The position numbers were made by a program, and so were the translations under genes. Shown here piece after piece: positions 63,792-64,000 of a DNA stretch of 64,000 nt (positions within the stretch are counted from its first letter, which is position 1; each line of letters starts with the position of its first letter). The stretch lies in assembly GCA_017607445.1 (NCBI GenBank), contig JAEVHH010000002.1, forward strand, positions 2,843,501 to 2,907,500. The letters run 5' to 3'. This DNA comes from Histoplasma ohiense (taxonomy: Eukaryota; Ascomycota; Eurotiomycetes; Onygenales; Ajellomycetaceae). The notes beneath the pieces were generated by a model. That model ran no database searches. It was not told the DNA's origin and saw nothing but the letters and a program-made list of their open reading frames with translations.

Positions 63792-64000
63792 TCAACAAAC
63801 GTGATGCCCTGGATGTTCCCCTCTTTCTTGCGTGGGCAATCCATCCGGATTACACCCGTACGGATCGACGGCGGTCGGAATGAGGCCCACACCCTCCTTC
63901 AGATATAGCACAAGCCGGAAGGCAGAGTTGCCATTGAGGTAGTAACGGTGGAGTTGTTTGCTGCGTAGGAACCCTAGACGCTCGTATAATTTCATGGCGG
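63792..64000 (-). CDS. MAK3: N-terminal acetyltransferase NatC catalytic subunit, 3' end only
   Basis: The gene runs off the right edge; only the last 69 or so residues are present. They read AMKLYERLGFLRSKQLHRYY, then LNGNSAFRLVLYLKEG. This is the C-terminal acetyl-CoA-binding end of the GNAT fold, with the 'LYE..GF....RL.RYYLNG..A.RL.L' pattern specific to MAK3/NAA30. NatC acetylates Met-Leu/Ile/Phe N-termini on the ribosome. The tail after VGLIPTAVDPYGC is variable in fungi. The frame is open to the window end (base 64000), so no start or 5' exon can be given. Confidence 0.8.
   Translation of the reverse strand, partial: AMKLYERLGFLRSKQLHRYYLNGNSAFRLVLYLKEGVGLIPTAVDPYGCNPDGLPTQERGEHPGHHVC

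Overview
This window is nuclear DNA of a filamentous ascomycete. Genes carry short GT-AG introns (about 40-220 nt, some with CTAAC-type branch sites), spacers are full of A/T runs and microsatellites, and the protein families (COG5, SYS1, COA6, NAB3, UTP6, CWH43, CDT1, MSH2, GPI1, MDM35, RRP6, RasGAP, SEC14, MIS14, DysF/Mug65, PPR, NatC) form an ordinary Pezizomycotina housekeeping set. The wording of several proteins suggests Eurotiomycetes, probably Onygenales (Blastomyces/Histoplasma-like). That placement is inference from recalled family resemblance, not from a search.

Layout. 1-4941 has no gene I can support. 4942-23675 is a dense housekeeping block: COG5(-), SYS1(-), COA6(+), NAB3(-), an ICT1-like peptidyl-tRNA hydrolase(+), UTP6(-), CWH43(+), a small single-TM protein(+) and CDT1(+). 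25185-26695 is an FAD-dependent monooxygenase(-). 26.7-30.2 kb is a nest of mobile-element remains: two TA-flanked inverted-repeat elements, one holding a telomere-like inverted repeat and a 35-bp minisatellite, then a broken Tc1/mariner-type transposon with a foreign insertion. 30249-41720 returns to housekeeping: MSH2(+), a 94-aa two-TM protein(+) only 68 bp ahead of GPI1(+), a 104-aa hypothetical protein(+), MDM35(-) and RRP6(+). 41.7-48.2 kb is sparse; a GC-rich SAM methyltransferase gene sits there between two inverted copies of a dispersed repeat. 48187-64000 holds a RasGAP(+), SEC14(+), MIS14(-), a DysF/Mug65-like protein(+), a doubtful two-exon gene(-), a long PPR protein(+) and the 3' end of a NatC catalytic subunit(-).

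Themes. COG5, SYS1 and SEC14 act in Golgi trafficking. GPI1 and CWH43 act at the first and last parts of GPI-anchor metabolism. COA6 and MDM35 are twin-cysteine proteins of the mitochondrial intermembrane space. NAB3, UTP6 and RRP6 belong to nuclear RNA processing and surveillance. CDT1 and MSH2 are S-phase genes whose upstream regions both carry CGCGT (MCB-type) motifs. None of these groups is a physical cluster.

Exon boundaries were joined by hand using reading phase and splice consensus; every joined model keeps an open frame to a stop. Several of these genes (MDM35, the 94-aa membrane protein, the full COA6, CWH43 and GPI1) are only visible after splicing.
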